A DNA stretch of 64,000 nt from Maribacter sp044594925 (GTDB lineage: Bacteria; Bacteroidota; Bacteroidia; Flavobacteriales; Flavobacteriaceae): the NCBI RefSeq assembly GCF_044594925.1, contig NZ_CP138991.1, positions 3,534,001 to 3,598,000 on the forward strand, read 5' to 3'. Under the pieces are notes generated by a model. That model made no database searches, was not told where the DNA came from, and saw only the letters and a program-made list of their open reading frames with translations. This document shows positions 1-9,118 of the stretch, in pieces; the stretch's first letter is position 1, and every line of letters begins with the position of its first letter. The position numbers were made by a program, and so were the translations under genes.

Positions 1-729
1 CTTAAGCTAAAAGGAGTGGGTGATTATACGGCCAGCGCAATAGCTTCCATATGTTTTAACGAACCACAAGCGGTAGTAGATGGAAACGTTTATAGGGTTT
101 TGGCAAGATATTTTGGTATTGACAAACCTATTAATGGTACCGAAGGTGTAAAATATTTTAAAACCTTAGCTCAAGAATTGCTACATAAAAATAATGTAAG
201 GGATTATAATCAGGGTATTATGGAATTTGGTGCAATACAGTGTGCTCCAAAAAACCCCTATTGCCTTCATTGCCCTTTAAATGATGGTTGCATAGCCTTA
301 AAGGAAGGTAAGGTAAATGTGTTACCCGTTAAACTGAAAAAAACAAAGGTCAGGAATCGCTATTTCAACTACTTGGTTCCCGTATTAATTGATAATAAAG
401 GTAACAAGCAAAGCATATTAAGACAAAGAAAGGGAAAGGGGATTTGGCAAAATCTATGGGAGTTTCCTTTGTTAGAATCCGAATCTGAATTTACTTTGGA
501 ACAAATCGAAAATGAATATACCAGGATAATAGATTTTAATGAAAAGGTAAGTATTCGATTATTTAATACGAAAACCGTAGTCCATAAATTATCGCATCAA
601 CATTTGAACACAAAATTTTGGATTTTAGAGGGTAATTTTAGTAGTAAAGAAGGTGTTTCTACGGCTGAATTAGAGAAATTTCCAGTACCGGTTTTAATAG
701 CTGATTTCATGAAAGCATTTAAATTTTAG
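1..729 (+). CDS. mutY: A/G-specific adenine glycosylase MutY, 3' part
   Basis: Base-excision repair glycosylase that removes adenine mispaired with 8-oxoguanine. The frame is open from base 1, so the start lies upstream of the window; 242 residues remain. They begin inside the helix-hairpin-helix (LKGVGDYTA) and include VVDGNVYRV, which carries the conserved catalytic Asp. The [4Fe-4S] ligand pattern C-x6-C-x2-C-x5-C is complete at about nt 241-293. The C-terminal ~130 residues fit the NUDIX-like 8-oxoG recognition domain (WQNLWEFPL). The order mutY-ssb-gldE-gldD is common in flavobacteria. The family call is firm; only the N-terminal catalytic part is unseen. Confidence 0.96.
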   Translation, partial: LKLKGVGDYTASAIASICFNEPQAVVDGNVYRVLARYFGIDKPINGTEGVKYFKTLAQELLHKNNVRDYNQGIMEFGAIQCAPKNPYCLHCPLNDGCIALKEGKVNVLPVKLKKTKVRNRYFNYLVPVLIDNKGNKQSILRQRKGKGIWQNLWEFPLLESESEFTLEQIENEYTRIIDFNEKVSIRLFNTKTVVHKLSHQHLNTKFWILEGNFSSKEGVSTAELEKFPVPVLIADFMKAFKF

Positions 730-737
730 TACTTTTG
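730..737 (+). promoter_or_regulatory. Candidate -7 promoter box for ssb
   Basis: TACTTTTG matches the Bacteroidota sigma-A -7 consensus TAnnTTTG. It starts one base after the mutY stop codon and 25 bases before the ssb start. It suggests ssb can be transcribed separately from mutY. No clear -33 TTG at ideal spacing was confirmed. Confidence 0.45.
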
Positions 738-754
738 ATTATTAGACAAAAATT

Positions 755-1219
755 ATGAGCGGTACATTGAATAAAGTGATGTTGATAGGGCATCTGGGAG
801 ATGAAGTAAAGATGCATTATTTTGAAGGTGGAGGCAGTATTGGAAGATTCCCAATAGCCACAAATGAAACATATACAAGCAAGCAGACGGGAGAACGTGT
901 TACAAATACGGACTGGCATAATATAGTGGTGCGTAATAAAGCTGCTGAAATCTGTGAAAAATATTTGAGCAAAGGCGATAAGGTATATGTGGAAGGAAGA
1001 TTGAAAAATAGACAATGGCAGGGAGAGGATGGCAATACAAGATATACCACTGAAGTACATGTGCAGGAATTTACGTTCCTTTCCACGAAGAAGGAAAGTA
1101 TGGCCAATAACCAAGGCCAAGCTCCACAACCAGCTGTTCAACAGGCTAATCCTAGTACGCAGCAGAGTTCACCTGCAGCAGTAAGTCAACCGGAACAAGA
1201 AGACGATTTACCTTTCTAA
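755..1219 (+). CDS. ssb: Single-stranded DNA-binding protein
   Basis: A 154-residue SSB. The N-terminal ~110 residues form the OB fold (MSGTLNKVMLIGHLGDEVKM, TDWHNIVVRNKAAE, KGDKVYVEGRLKNRQW). A Gln/Pro/Ser-rich flexible linker follows, ending in the acidic tip DDLPF that recruits replication and repair partners. Length and architecture are normal for the family. It lies between mutY and gldE and probably has its own promoter just after mutY. Confidence 0.97.
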   Translation: MSGTLNKVMLIGHLGDEVKMHYFEGGGSIGRFPIATNETYTSKQTGERVTNTDWHNIVVRNKAAEICEKYLSKGDKVYVEGRLKNRQWQGEDGNTRYTTEVHVQEFTFLSTKKESMANNQGQAPQPAVQQANPSTQQSSPAAVSQPEQEDDLPF

Positions 1220-1239
1220 ATAGATATAAATAGTAAGCT

Positions 1240-2568
1240 TTGGACCCTGACCCTTTACTTTATAGTTTAAATTTTATAGTAATGGACGGTGCCTTCGCAC
1301 TTAATATAGGGATACTTATAGTCTTATTACTTTGTTCCGCTATGATTTCTGGGGCAGAAGTAGCACTGTTTGGACTCTCTCCTACGGAGGCAAATGAAAT
1401 TCAAGAACAAAAAACAGCAAAAGGAAATATCCTGATTAAACTTCTAGAGCGTCCCAAAAAACTTCTGGCCACGATATTAATTGCCAATAATGCCATCAAT
1501 ATTGGAGTTGTACTATTATTTAATGTAATCGGCGACACGCTATTTTCAAAAATCAACTACGTGCTTTTTGGAGTAGTTTCATTACGGTTTTTGTTAGAAG
1601 TTGTCGTGGCTACTTTTTTAATTTTGATGTTTGGAGAGATACTACCAAAAATTTATGCGAATAGAAATAGAATAAACTTTTCCCATTTCATGGCTTATCC
1701 GCTTAAAACATTAGATTTTTTATTCGCGCCTTTTAGTCTTCCAATGCGTGCGGGTACTATATTTTTATATGACAAGCTCGGAAAAGAAAAGTCTAACTTA
1801 AGCGTAGATCATTTATCTCAGGCGTTAGAATTGACCTCGGATGGGGATACCACCAAAGAAGAACAAAAAATATTACAAGGAATTGTTTCCTTCGGAAATA
1901 CAGATACCAAGCAAGTAATGCGTCCGCGGATAGATATTTTTTCGTTGAACGACCAAATGAAATTTTTGGAAGTATTGGAAGAAATCAAAAAGAACGGCTA
2001 TTCTAGAATACCTGTTTATTCGGATAATATAGATAATGTTCTTGGGGTGCTTTACGTAAAGGATCTATTACCTTATTTAGACCGTAAATCTTTTAATTGG
2101 ACAAGTCTTATTCGGGAGCCTTATTTTGTTCCTGAGAATAAGAAGTTAGATGATTTATTATCCGAATTTCAAGAAAAGAAAAACCATTTGGCCGTAGTGG
2201 TAGATGAGTATGGTGGAACATCCGGAATTGTTACGCTTGAAGATATTATCGAAGAAATAGTAGGTGATATCAGCGATGAGTTCGATGACGAAGATTTAAT
2301 TTTTTCCAAGTTGGATGATTTCAACTATGTTTTTGAGGGTAAAACAGCGTTAAAGGATTTCTATAGAGTTGTAAAGCTTGAGGAAGAAAAACCATTTGAA
2401 GAAAACAAAGGAGAATCTGAGACTATTGCCGGTTTTGTTTTAGAAATAGCTGGTAGTTTTCCAAAAAGAGGAGAGCAGGTAGTCTTTGAAAACTATAAGT
2501 TTGTGGTAGAAAGTCTGGACAAAAAAAGGTTGAAACAAATTAAAGTCACTTTGCCAAATGAAGCTTAG
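1240..2568 (+). CDS. gldE: Gliding motility-associated protein GldE (CNNM/CorC-HlyC type)
   Basis: A 442-residue inner-membrane protein. The first ~190 residues hold a CNNM-type transmembrane domain with several hydrophobic helices, including the FGEILPK motif. Two CBS domains follow (VMRPRIDIFSL..., VVVDEYGGTSGIVTLEDIIEEIVG), then a CorC/HlyC C-terminal domain. The start chosen is TTG at 1240 because the MDPDP N-terminus is typical of GldE; an in-frame ATG at 1282 is the alternative. The 3' end overlaps gldD by 11 nt. GldE is genetically linked to gliding in Flavobacterium; its transport activity, if any, is not visible here. Confidence 0.93.
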   Translation: MDPDPLLYSLNFIVMDGAFALNIGILIVLLLCSAMISGAEVALFGLSPTEANEIQEQKTAKGNILIKLLERPKKLLATILIANNAINIGVVLLFNVIGDTLFSKINYVLFGVVSLRFLLEVVVATFLILMFGEILPKIYANRNRINFSHFMAYPLKTLDFLFAPFSLPMRAGTIFLYDKLGKEKSNLSVDHLSQALELTSDGDTTKEEQKILQGIVSFGNTDTKQVMRPRIDIFSLNDQMKFLEVLEEIKKNGYSRIPVYSDNIDNVLGVLYVKDLLPYLDRKSFNWTSLIREPYFVPENKKLDDLLSEFQEKKNHLAVVVDEYGGTSGIVTLEDIIEEIVGDISDEFDDEDLIFSKLDDFNYVFEGKTALKDFYRVVKLEEEKPFEENKGESETIAGFVLEIAGSFPKRGEQVVFENYKFVVESLDKKRLKQIKVTLPNEA

Positions 2569-3115
2569 ATATGTCATAGCTATGATAACCGTATTCTGTA
2601 TCGTGGCCGCTTGTAAAAATGAACCTATACCTAAACCCAAGGCCGAAATACGGCTCGAATATCCCCAGGGCGCGCTGGCTACATTGGAAACCGAAAATTT
2701 TAAGTTTCAATACAACGAATTATCAAAACCTGAAGCTAACAAAAACAAGGCGTATACTTTAGCATATCCAGAAATGAACGGTGCTATTTTTATTAGCTAT
2801 AAAAAAGTTGAAAATAACATAGATAAGCTCATTATGGATGCTAGGCGTTTAAGCTATGAACACGCTGCTAAGGCAGATAATATAGTGGAGCAACCTTACG
2901 TAAATCCTGAAGCTGGTGTTTACGGCGCACTGTTTGAAGTACAGGGAAACGCGGCATCACAGTCTCAATTTTTTGTAACGGATAGTGTATCGCACTTCTT
3001 AACGGGGTCTGTTTATTTTTATACAAAACCCAATTATGATTCCATTCTGCCTGCTGCTGCCTATTTGCAGAACGATATCCGTAGGATTATGGAGACCTTA
3101 AGATGGAAAGAGTAA
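2558..3115 (+). CDS. gldD: Gliding motility lipoprotein GldD
   Basis: A 185-residue lipoprotein with a short signal peptide and a lipobox ending in Cys (IVAAC) near residue 19, followed by KNEPIPKPKAEIRLEYP, as in the GldD family. Overlap with gldE indicates co-transcription and perhaps translational coupling. GldD is required for gliding and for type IX secretion function in relatives. Its TAA stop lies inside the end of a dispersed repeat (GTAAACTACC), so the extreme C-terminus may have been set by repeat insertion. Confidence 0.93.
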   Translation: MKLRYVIAMITVFCIVAACKNEPIPKPKAEIRLEYPQGALATLETENFKFQYNELSKPEANKNKAYTLAYPEMNGAIFISYKKVENNIDKLIMDARRLSYEHAAKADNIVEQPYVNPEAGVYGALFEVQGNAASQSQFFVTDSVSHFLTGSVYFYTKPNYDSILPAAAYLQNDIRRIMETLRWKE

Positions 3116-3175
3116 ACTACCTTGGAGCAAGCCAGCGGGCATTTGAAGGAAATGAACATTTAATTTAGAGGCTAG
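3112..3175. repeat. Dispersed REP-like intergenic repeat, copy D (partial)
   Basis: GTAAACTACCTTGGAGCAAG followed by cagcgggcatttgaagg and aacatttaatt matches, in the same polarity as the 6934 copy, the half of the element that ends in GTAAACTACC. It is inverted relative to the copies at 37949 and 57422. The GTAAAC end overlaps the gldD stop codon. The other half (CGATAATCGAG) is not recognisable, so this copy is truncated or decayed. Confidence 0.65.
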
Positions 3176-3221
3176 CCTTGGGAGATAATACCCTTTGGTG
3201 GTGCCAATAAAATTTTGAATT

Positions 3222-4169
3222 ATGCAAAAGCAAGATGTATTGGATTGCCATGAGAGAATAATCCCTTACATACATCAAACTCCACTCCTAAGGTCTAGAT
3301 TGGTGGATAAAGAAATAGGAACATCGGTCTATTTTAAATGCGAGAATTTTCAAAAAGCCGGAGCTTATAAAATACGGGGCGCTACAAATGCAATTTTACA
3401 ATTAACGGATACACAGCGCAAAAATGGAGTAGTTACCCACTCATCCGGAAATTTTGCCCAGGCCGTTTCGTTGGCGGCTAAAAATCTAAATATTAAAGCA
3501 CATATTGTAATGCCGTCCAATGCGCCTGAGGTGAAGAAAATAGGGGTTAAGGAATATGAGGGGCTTATCTATGAGTGCGCTCCTACTTTAGAGGCGCGCC
3601 AGGCTATGGCAGATAAAATAAAAAAAGATACAGGAGCCTCTTTTTTACACCCTTCTAATGATACCAATGTCATCATTGGTCAAGGAACGGCAGCCTTAGA
3701 ACTCCTAAAGGAGATTCCTGACATCAATGCTATTTTTTGCCCTGTTGGTGGTGGCGGGCTCATAGCAGGTTCTTCGCTAGCAGCGCACTATTTTGGGATA
3801 AATTGTAAAGTTTTGGGTGGAGAACCATTTAAAGCGGACGATGCTTATCGTTCATTACAAAGTGGAAAAATTGAGGGGAATGATAGTGTAAATACCATCG
3901 CGGACGGACTCAAGACTACCTTGGGGGACAAGAATTTTCCCATTATTAAAAAGTATGTAAATAAAATAGTAAGGGTTACAGAAGAAGAAATAGTTGCGGC
4001 TATGCGTTTGGTTTGGGAACGTATGAAAATTATTATTGAGCCATCAAGTGCAGTCACTGTTGCTGCATTAAAAAGGGATGCCGCTGAAAACCCTCAGGAG
4101 TATACTGGAAAAAAAGTTGGGATTATTATATCTGGAGGAAATATAGATTTAAACGATTTACCTTTTTAA
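3222..4169 (+). CDS. PLP-dependent threonine/serine dehydratase or serine racemase-like enzyme
   Basis: A 315-residue fold-type II PLP enzyme. Catalytic Lys is in FQKAGAYKIRGA near residue 50, the phosphate-binding loop reads PVGGGG near residue 180, and SSGNFAQAVSLAAK is the substrate/cofactor Asn loop. It lacks the C-terminal ACT-like regulatory domain of biosynthetic IlvA (about 500 residues), so it resembles catabolic threonine dehydratase or serine racemase. The C-terminus SGGNIDLNDLPF is typical of this short subgroup. It stands alone with gldD upstream across a repeat. Activity on threonine versus serine cannot be decided from sequence. Confidence 0.9.
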   Translation: MQKQDVLDCHERIIPYIHQTPLLRSRLVDKEIGTSVYFKCENFQKAGAYKIRGATNAILQLTDTQRKNGVVTHSSGNFAQAVSLAAKNLNIKAHIVMPSNAPEVKKIGVKEYEGLIYECAPTLEARQAMADKIKKDTGASFLHPSNDTNVIIGQGTAALELLKEIPDINAIFCPVGGGGLIAGSSLAAHYFGINCKVLGGEPFKADDAYRSLQSGKIEGNDSVNTIADGLKTTLGDKNFPIIKKYVNKIVRVTEEEIVAAMRLVWERMKIIIEPSSAVTVAALKRDAAENPQEYTGKKVGIIISGGNIDLNDLPF

Positions 4170-4203
4170 TACTGCAAGTTAAAAGTATACGTAAGAAAGT
4201 ATT

Positions 4204-4629
4204 TTAATTAGAAGAATTTAAAAGCATTTCCGCTTTTTCAATACTTGTGTTGATTTGTTCTTTAACTGCTTTTACTTTTACCTCTTCTTCGTTCAGCCAC
4301 TTTTGTTTTTCGGAAGTCAGTGCTTTTCCCTCTAAAATTTCTTCGGAATCGAATCGGTCCCCGAAACCTTTCATCCAATTCATCATAGATTCATTGGCTC
4401 TTTGTAATTCGCGCATCGTTTTTGCTTCTGGCGATTCGGCGCCTAGAGAATCTGCCATGGGTTTCAACTTACCTACCAAACGACCTAGTTTACCCATTTT
4501 TGGCATTACTTCGTCATGGATAGCCATTACATGCTCCATTTGTGTGGATTCTTCTTTTTCTTTCTTGGCTTCTTCCTTACATGATAAAATAAGTGAGACA
4601 CAGGTAAGTATGATGAGGTATTTTTTCAT
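4204..4629 (-). CDS. Small helical lipoprotein, function unknown
   Basis: 141 residues. A signal peptide ends in a lipobox (LILSC) with Cys near residue 17, so it is a predicted lipoprotein. The mature part is strongly charged and helical (KEEAKKEKEES, then EHVMAIHDEVMPKMGKL and REL.RANESMMNW), suggesting a coiled-coil or helical bundle. Its ATG overlaps the stop of the upstream HMA gene as ATGA, so the two are probably translated together. I do not recognise a characterised family. A link to metal handling is only inferred from its partner. Confidence 0.8.
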   Translation of the reverse strand: MKKYLIILTCVSLILSCKEEAKKEKEESTQMEHVMAIHDEVMPKMGKLGRLVGKLKPMADSLGAESPEAKTMRELQRANESMMNWMKGFGDRFDSEEILEGKALTSEKQKWLNEEEVKVKAVKEQINTSIEKAEMLLNSSN

Positions 4630-4976
4630 TTTATGTTATCTTTAATAGTAAAGGAGCTAATCGTGTAAACATACGTTTTTACCTTAGTATTGGTAATAAC
4701 TGTTTCTAATGCTGAGGGAGTTATTATTTTTGGGTCAAATTGAATAATAGCCTGTTTGCTATCATAACTTACTTCGGCAGCGATGACACCCGGGGTATTT
4801 TGTAAATTAAGGCTTATTTGATCCGCACACCCTTCTTGGCAAGCCATACCATCAATATTAACTTCAGCAACGCTGGTCATTTGGTACTGCTCGTTTGTAT
4901 CATTTTGTATTTCTTCTTGAGCTACAATAGCGTTAGATGCAAAAAAGAGAAAAAGAACAACTGTAAATAATTTCAT
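4626..4976 (-). CDS. Secreted heavy-metal-associated (HMA) domain protein
   Basis: 116 residues. An N-terminal signal peptide (ending near residue 19, SNAIVAQ) precedes a ferredoxin-like HMA domain. The metal motif is GMACQEGCA, an insertion variant of GMxCxxC with three residues between the cysteines instead of two. Copper or a similar soft metal is the usual ligand of this fold. A signal peptide implies a periplasmic location, unlike most cytosolic copper chaperones. It forms a two-gene operon with the downstream lipoprotein (4-nt overlap). Confidence 0.85.
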   Translation of the reverse strand: MKLFTVVLFLFFASNAIVAQEEIQNDTNEQYQMTSVAEVNIDGMACQEGCADQISLNLQNTPGVIAAEVSYDSKQAIIQFDPKIITPSALETVITNTKVKTYVYTISSFTIKDNIK

Positions 4977-5146
4977 GCTTCGGAAATTTTTCTAGAACGA
5001 TATTTTTTCGAGGTCAAGATATATAAACTAAACCCTGACAGTATGGTAAAGATACCAAATATTGAAAATGCTATTAGGACAAGAGAATAAAAAAGCTTTC
5101 TTTTTTACCATTTAAAAGCCTCATTTTTGCAAAAAAATCGCAAGGC

Positions 5147-6034
5147 TTGAAAATTGAAAACCGAAAGTGGCTTTATCTGATAGTATTATCCCTTATTTGG
5201 GGAACTTCTTATATCCTCATTAAAAAAGGCTTAGTAGGTTTTGCTCCCCTTCAACTAGGGGCGTTACGGATCATTATATCTGGCTGTTTGCTATTAATGA
5301 TCGGATATAATTCTTTGAAAACCATTAGAAAGGAAGACTGGAAATGGTTAGCGCTATCTGGTTTTATAGGAAGTTTCTTCCCAATGTTTCTTTTCGCATT
5401 TGCTGAAACCGAAATAGATAGTAGTGTAACCGCAGTTTTAAATTCTTTAGTGCCTTTGTTTACCTTATTTGTGGGTCTTTTTGCTTTTGGGATATCGTTT
5501 ACAAGAAATCAGTTCATCGGAGTTTTAGTAGGCTTGTTGGGGGCTAGTTTATTGGTTTTATTTGGGAGTACTATAAACCCCGAGCAGAATTATTGGTACG
5601 CGGGTTTTGTGCTTATTGCCACAATCTGTTATGCGTGCAACGCTAATATTATCAAAAGTAAATTACAGGCGGTAAGTCCTATGGGGATTGCGGTTGGGAA
5701 TTTTGTCTGTATTCTCATTCCAGGTTTTATACTCTTACCTTTTTCCGGAGCCTTAAGCAAGGAGGTTCTAGACGGTAATTTCTTTTGGAGTTCATTGGGC
5801 TATATTGTTATTCTATGTATTATCAGCACCTGTATTGCCAAAGTTATCTTTAATAAGCTTATACAGATTTCTTCTCCTATATTTTCCGTTTCGGTAACGT
5901 ATCTTATTCCAATTGTGGGTATTTTTTGGGGAGTGGTAGATGGGGAAACTTTTAGTGTAAAGCAGCTTGGAGCTTCATTTTTGATTTTAGTCGGCGTGTA
6001 TTTGGTGAACAAAAAACGTAAAAACGCGGTATAA
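5147..6034 (+). CDS. EamA/DMT-family transporter
   Basis: 295 residues with ten hydrophobic segments arranged as two five-helix EamA repeats. WGTSYILIKKGL and PLQLGALRIIISG near the N-terminus are typical of the drug/metabolite transporter superfamily. The C-terminus is short and basic (NKKRKNAV), as is common for a cytosolic tail. The start is TTG at 5147, since no ATG precedes the first helix in frame. Substrates of this family vary widely (amino acids, metabolites), and none can be assigned here. Confidence 0.88.
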   Translation: MKIENRKWLYLIVLSLIWGTSYILIKKGLVGFAPLQLGALRIIISGCLLLMIGYNSLKTIRKEDWKWLALSGFIGSFFPMFLFAFAETEIDSSVTAVLNSLVPLFTLFVGLFAFGISFTRNQFIGVLVGLLGASLLVLFGSTINPEQNYWYAGFVLIATICYACNANIIKSKLQAVSPMGIAVGNFVCILIPGFILLPFSGALSKEVLDGNFFWSSLGYIVILCIISTCIAKVIFNKLIQISSPIFSVSVTYLIPIVGIFWGVVDGETFSVKQLGASFLILVGVYLVNKKRKNAV

Positions 6035-6130
6035 TTTTACACAAGGTGTAACAAAATTATTTCACCATAGTCTTTAAGGGGAAGTCTAATTCAAAACGGA
6101 AAAATAATCATCAAAATAGAATAAACAGTC

Positions 6131-6874
6131 ATGAAAAAATCAAACCTCATATGTATAGCGTTTTTTTCCTTTGTCGCAGGAGCCTTTGCTCAAACCAAAA
6201 CGGTACAAGTAGATGCATTTGAAAAAGTAATCATTAGCCCTCACATAGAAGTGGAATTGGTGCAAGGAACCGAGGAATCCGTAGTTATTGAAAACGCGAA
6301 GATTTCCATGGATAAGATTAATGTAAAGGTCGAAGGAAATACGCTTCGGGTATATTTGGACGGAGCCAAAACGGTCACCAAATCGGAACGTGTTTCTACG
6401 GACAAATGGAAAGGGAAAAAATCTATTTATAATGGGACTATGGCAACTGCTAAGATTACCTATAAAACCTTGAAAAACTTGTCTATCAGAGGAGAAGAGA
6501 TTGTAAAGGTAAAGGGTATTATGGAGCAAGAAGATTTGAAGTTGTCTATTTACGGTGAATCCAAAGTTTATTTTAACCATCTTAATTTAGAAGAACTTAC
6601 GGTCGCTATTTATGGGGAGAGTTACTTGGAAATTTCAGAAGGAAAGGTAGAAAGACAAGTGTTTAGAGCCTACGGGGAGAGTGAAGTAAACGCGATTGAA
6701 ATGGGAAATAGCGAGACAAAAATAACTGCTTATGGCGAAAGTAATTTCCGTGTAAATGTTTCGGATAGATTAAAGGTAACTTGCTATGGCGAAACAACTA
6801 TTAACTATACGGGAGATGCCGATGTAGATAAGGGAATTGTAATAGGAGAGGCGGAAATACGGAAGATTGGATAG
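6131..6874 (+). CDS. Secreted DUF2807 (GIN-domain) beta-helical protein
   Basis: 247 residues with a clear signal peptide cleaved near AFAQ (residue ~21). The mature protein is a DUF2807-type right-handed beta structure. Five turns are visible as SIYGES, AIYGES, RAYGES, TAYGES and TCYGET at roughly 20-residue spacing over the C-terminal half. The family is predicted to be exported; its role (adhesion or envelope stress) is not established. It is monocistronic, with a strong terminator 24 bases downstream. Confidence 0.88.
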   Translation: MKKSNLICIAFFSFVAGAFAQTKTVQVDAFEKVIISPHIEVELVQGTEESVVIENAKISMDKINVKVEGNTLRVYLDGAKTVTKSERVSTDKWKGKKSIYNGTMATAKITYKTLKNLSIRGEEIVKVKGIMEQEDLKLSIYGESKVYFNHLNLEELTVAIYGESYLEISEGKVERQVFRAYGESEVNAIEMGNSETKITAYGESNFRVNVSDRLKVTCYGETTINYTGDADVDKGIVIGEAEIRKIG

Positions 6875-6897
6875 TGTTTATTACCAATGTTTAATGA

Positions 6898-6928
6898 AAA
6901 AACCCGCTCAAATGAGCGGGTTTTTTTG
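6898..6928 (+). terminator. Rho-independent terminator of the DUF2807 gene
   Basis: AAAACCCGCTCA-AA-TGAGCGGGTTTTTTT: a perfect GC-rich stem with a two-base loop region and a T-run. Confidence 0.93.
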
Positions 6929-6933
6929 GTCTT

Positions 6934-7037
6934 GTAAACTACCTCAGGGCAAGCCCGCGTAGCATTCAAAGTAAAACCACATTTAATTCCATGCAAGCGT
7001 CGAACATATAAATCTCGATTATCGCTTAAATGTTTAC
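6934..7037. repeat. Dispersed REP-like intergenic repeat, copy C (full length)
   Basis: Inverted relative to the 37949 and 57422 copies. It runs from GTAAACTACCTCAGGGCAAG at one end through CCACATTTAATTCCATGCAAGCG to ATCTCGATTATCGC and GTTTAC at the other. It fills the gap between the DUF2807 terminator and the stop codon of the M16 gene, one base away. Confidence 0.8.
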
Positions 7038-7038
7038 T

Positions 7039-9111
7039 CTATTCGAAATCCGCTGGGGATACGCCGTCGTTCACCTTTATCTCGGTTACGATAAACTCTA
7101 TATTTTGCGGCCCCATACTTTGGGTGATTTTAAAAGGAAATAAAATACCGGAAACTTCCTTGTAATCATCTAACATTAAGGTTTGTTTTACCTGTTGTCC
7201 TTGCATTTCCGTTATAGTAACTTCTTGCAACTTTAAACCAGTTTCTGCATCATAATAAACAGTTTTACTGTCGGTAACTTTTACTTTATAGGCTTTTTTG
7301 TCACCTACGGTTTCCATTCCGTCCAAAGTTATTCCACCTACGGTTAAATAATTAAGTTCAGGAAATGTGGCTGATTCTGCCTTTACCTTTTCAATTTCTT
7401 CTGGGGACAAATCTTTACGTTGACCTTGGCCAACGGCATAACCTTTATCACCATCTAAAACCTGTTTACTCACGGAATTACCCATCATTTTCACGTCCTG
7501 CATAAACTGGTCTTTGGAAGTTTTTTTCATTTCCATTTCCAATTTCATACCCTGCATTTCCGCGGCCGCACTCATTGCGTAAGATTCAACACTTTCCAGT
7601 TTTGTTTTCCCTCCAATAGCATCTACATACTTTTCTATAATTGAAGTGGCGGTTAATCCTTCTGGCATTTCGGCACTATAGTCTGGTTTCGCAGTTTTCT
7701 CTCCTGTTTTATCATAATAAAGAACAGGTAATTTTTTACCGTTTACACTAACCTTTTCCAAGTTCTCTAAGACTTCACTTCCTTTACCGGCAACAACTAC
7801 TCTCGCATTACTAGAGCTAAAATACTTTTGTGCCGCATTTTGAACATCTTCTATGCTTATGTTGTCTATGCGTTCTAAATACGTTTTGTAGAAATCCTTT
7901 GGAAGTCCTTCTTTCTCAATATTAAGGGCGTAATTGGCAATCGTCTGAGGTTGCTCCAGTGCCATAACAAACCTCCCTGTGTATTTCGCCTTGGTATTCG
8001 CTAATTCCTTTTCGGTTACAGGTTCGTTGACGATTTTATCAATTTCTTTTAGTATTTCTACTACAGAACTATCTGTTACCATATTTCTTACACTAGCAGT
8101 AGCACGGAATCTAGATACTTCATATTTGTCATTTCCTATAGCAGAATAAGAACCATATGTATATCCTTTATCCTCTCTTAAATTTAGAAAGAGGCGTCCT
8201 TCACCACCGCCACCAAGTATTTGGTTAGCCACTAATGCAGGTAGGTAATCATCGTTCTTCATTTTTAGCTCTACCAAATTCTGAACAGCTATCTCCGACT
8301 GTACTGCGTTTGGCATATCCACAAAGTTTATTTGTCTATACTGCGCATCGTTTGGCTGCGAAAAGCTAAAAGAAGGCGGTACTGCTTTAGTCCATGGGGT
8401 AAAGTGTTCCTCTGTCAATTCCTTTACTTGGTCAAAAGTAACGTCTCCTATTACTACTAGGTAGGCGTTCGCGGGGACAAAATATTTACGATAAAACTGT
8501 AGGACATCCGTTAATTTTACATTGTTCACAGTTTCTTCTGTAGTAAATTCTCCATAAGGATGGTCTTTACCATAGGCTAAAGCGCGCTGCACTCTTCCCG
8601 CAATGGCGGAAACATCTTTTTCTTGGGATTTTAGTCCAGTAATCAGCTTTGCCTTTTCTTTCTCGAATTCTTCTTCGGTGAAATTAGGATTTATGGCCGC
8701 ATCTGCCATAAGTTCTAGAATTCTCGGGAAATACTTGGATAGTGAACTAGCAAAGGCACTTTGAGAACCAAAACTTAAGCGAGCTCCTAAAAAATCTATC
8801 TCCTCGTTAAACTCATCTTTACTTATATTCTTGGAACCTAATCCAAGAAGACTACCGGTTAAACTGGATACTCCAGCCTTGTCTCCCTCTAGGATAGGCG
8901 GATTGTCAATTGTTAATTGTATGGATACTCTAGGCAATTTATGGTTCTCAACAACCATAACTTTTAGGCCATTACTAAGCTCAAAGCTTTCTGGTTCCGC
9001 AATGTTTATTTCAGGCGCGGGACCGGGTGCTGGCATAATGGAACGATCTACTTGTGCTTGCACTCCAAATGTTGTAAATGCAGCGATAAATAATATATAT
9101 AGTTTTTTCAT
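7039..9111 (-). CDS. M16 family peptidase-like protein without zinc motif, with C-terminal LolA-like domain
   Basis: 690 residues. Signal peptide (ending near VQAQ), then two M16 halves: residues ~40-250 and ~260-460. The position that carries HxxEH in active M16 enzymes reads GVSSLTGSLLGLGS, so the zinc-binding and catalytic residues are absent and this is the non-catalytic partner subunit. From ~480 to the end a separate beta-rich domain (IIEKYVDAIGGKTKLESVES...) resembles the outer-membrane lipoprotein-sorting-protein-like extension seen in Bacteroidota M16 proteins. It follows the active subunit by 7 bp, as expected for an obligate M16B heterodimer in the periplasm. Confidence 0.9.
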   Translation of the reverse strand: MKKLYILFIAAFTTFGVQAQVDRSIMPAPGPAPEINIAEPESFELSNGLKVMVVENHKLPRVSIQLTIDNPPILEGDKAGVSSLTGSLLGLGSKNISKDEFNEEIDFLGARLSFGSQSAFASSLSKYFPRILELMADAAINPNFTEEEFEKEKAKLITGLKSQEKDVSAIAGRVQRALAYGKDHPYGEFTTEETVNNVKLTDVLQFYRKYFVPANAYLVVIGDVTFDQVKELTEEHFTPWTKAVPPSFSFSQPNDAQYRQINFVDMPNAVQSEIAVQNLVELKMKNDDYLPALVANQILGGGGEGRLFLNLREDKGYTYGSYSAIGNDKYEVSRFRATASVRNMVTDSSVVEILKEIDKIVNEPVTEKELANTKAKYTGRFVMALEQPQTIANYALNIEKEGLPKDFYKTYLERIDNISIEDVQNAAQKYFSSSNARVVVAGKGSEVLENLEKVSVNGKKLPVLYYDKTGEKTAKPDYSAEMPEGLTATSIIEKYVDAIGGKTKLESVESYAMSAAAEMQGMKLEMEMKKTSKDQFMQDVKMMGNSVSKQVLDGDKGYAVGQGQRKDLSPEEIEKVKAESATFPELNYLTVGGITLDGMETVGDKKAYKVKVTDSKTVYYDAETGLKLQEVTITEMQGQQVKQTLMLDDYKEVSGILFPFKITQSMGPQNIEFIVTEIKVNDGVSPADFE

Positions 9112-9118
9112 TACAGTA

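Noticed and set aside
719..1141. Minus-strand ORF of 140 codons opposite ssb
   Set aside because: It lies fully antisense to a certain ssb gene and has no recognisable domain; it is a shadow reading frame.
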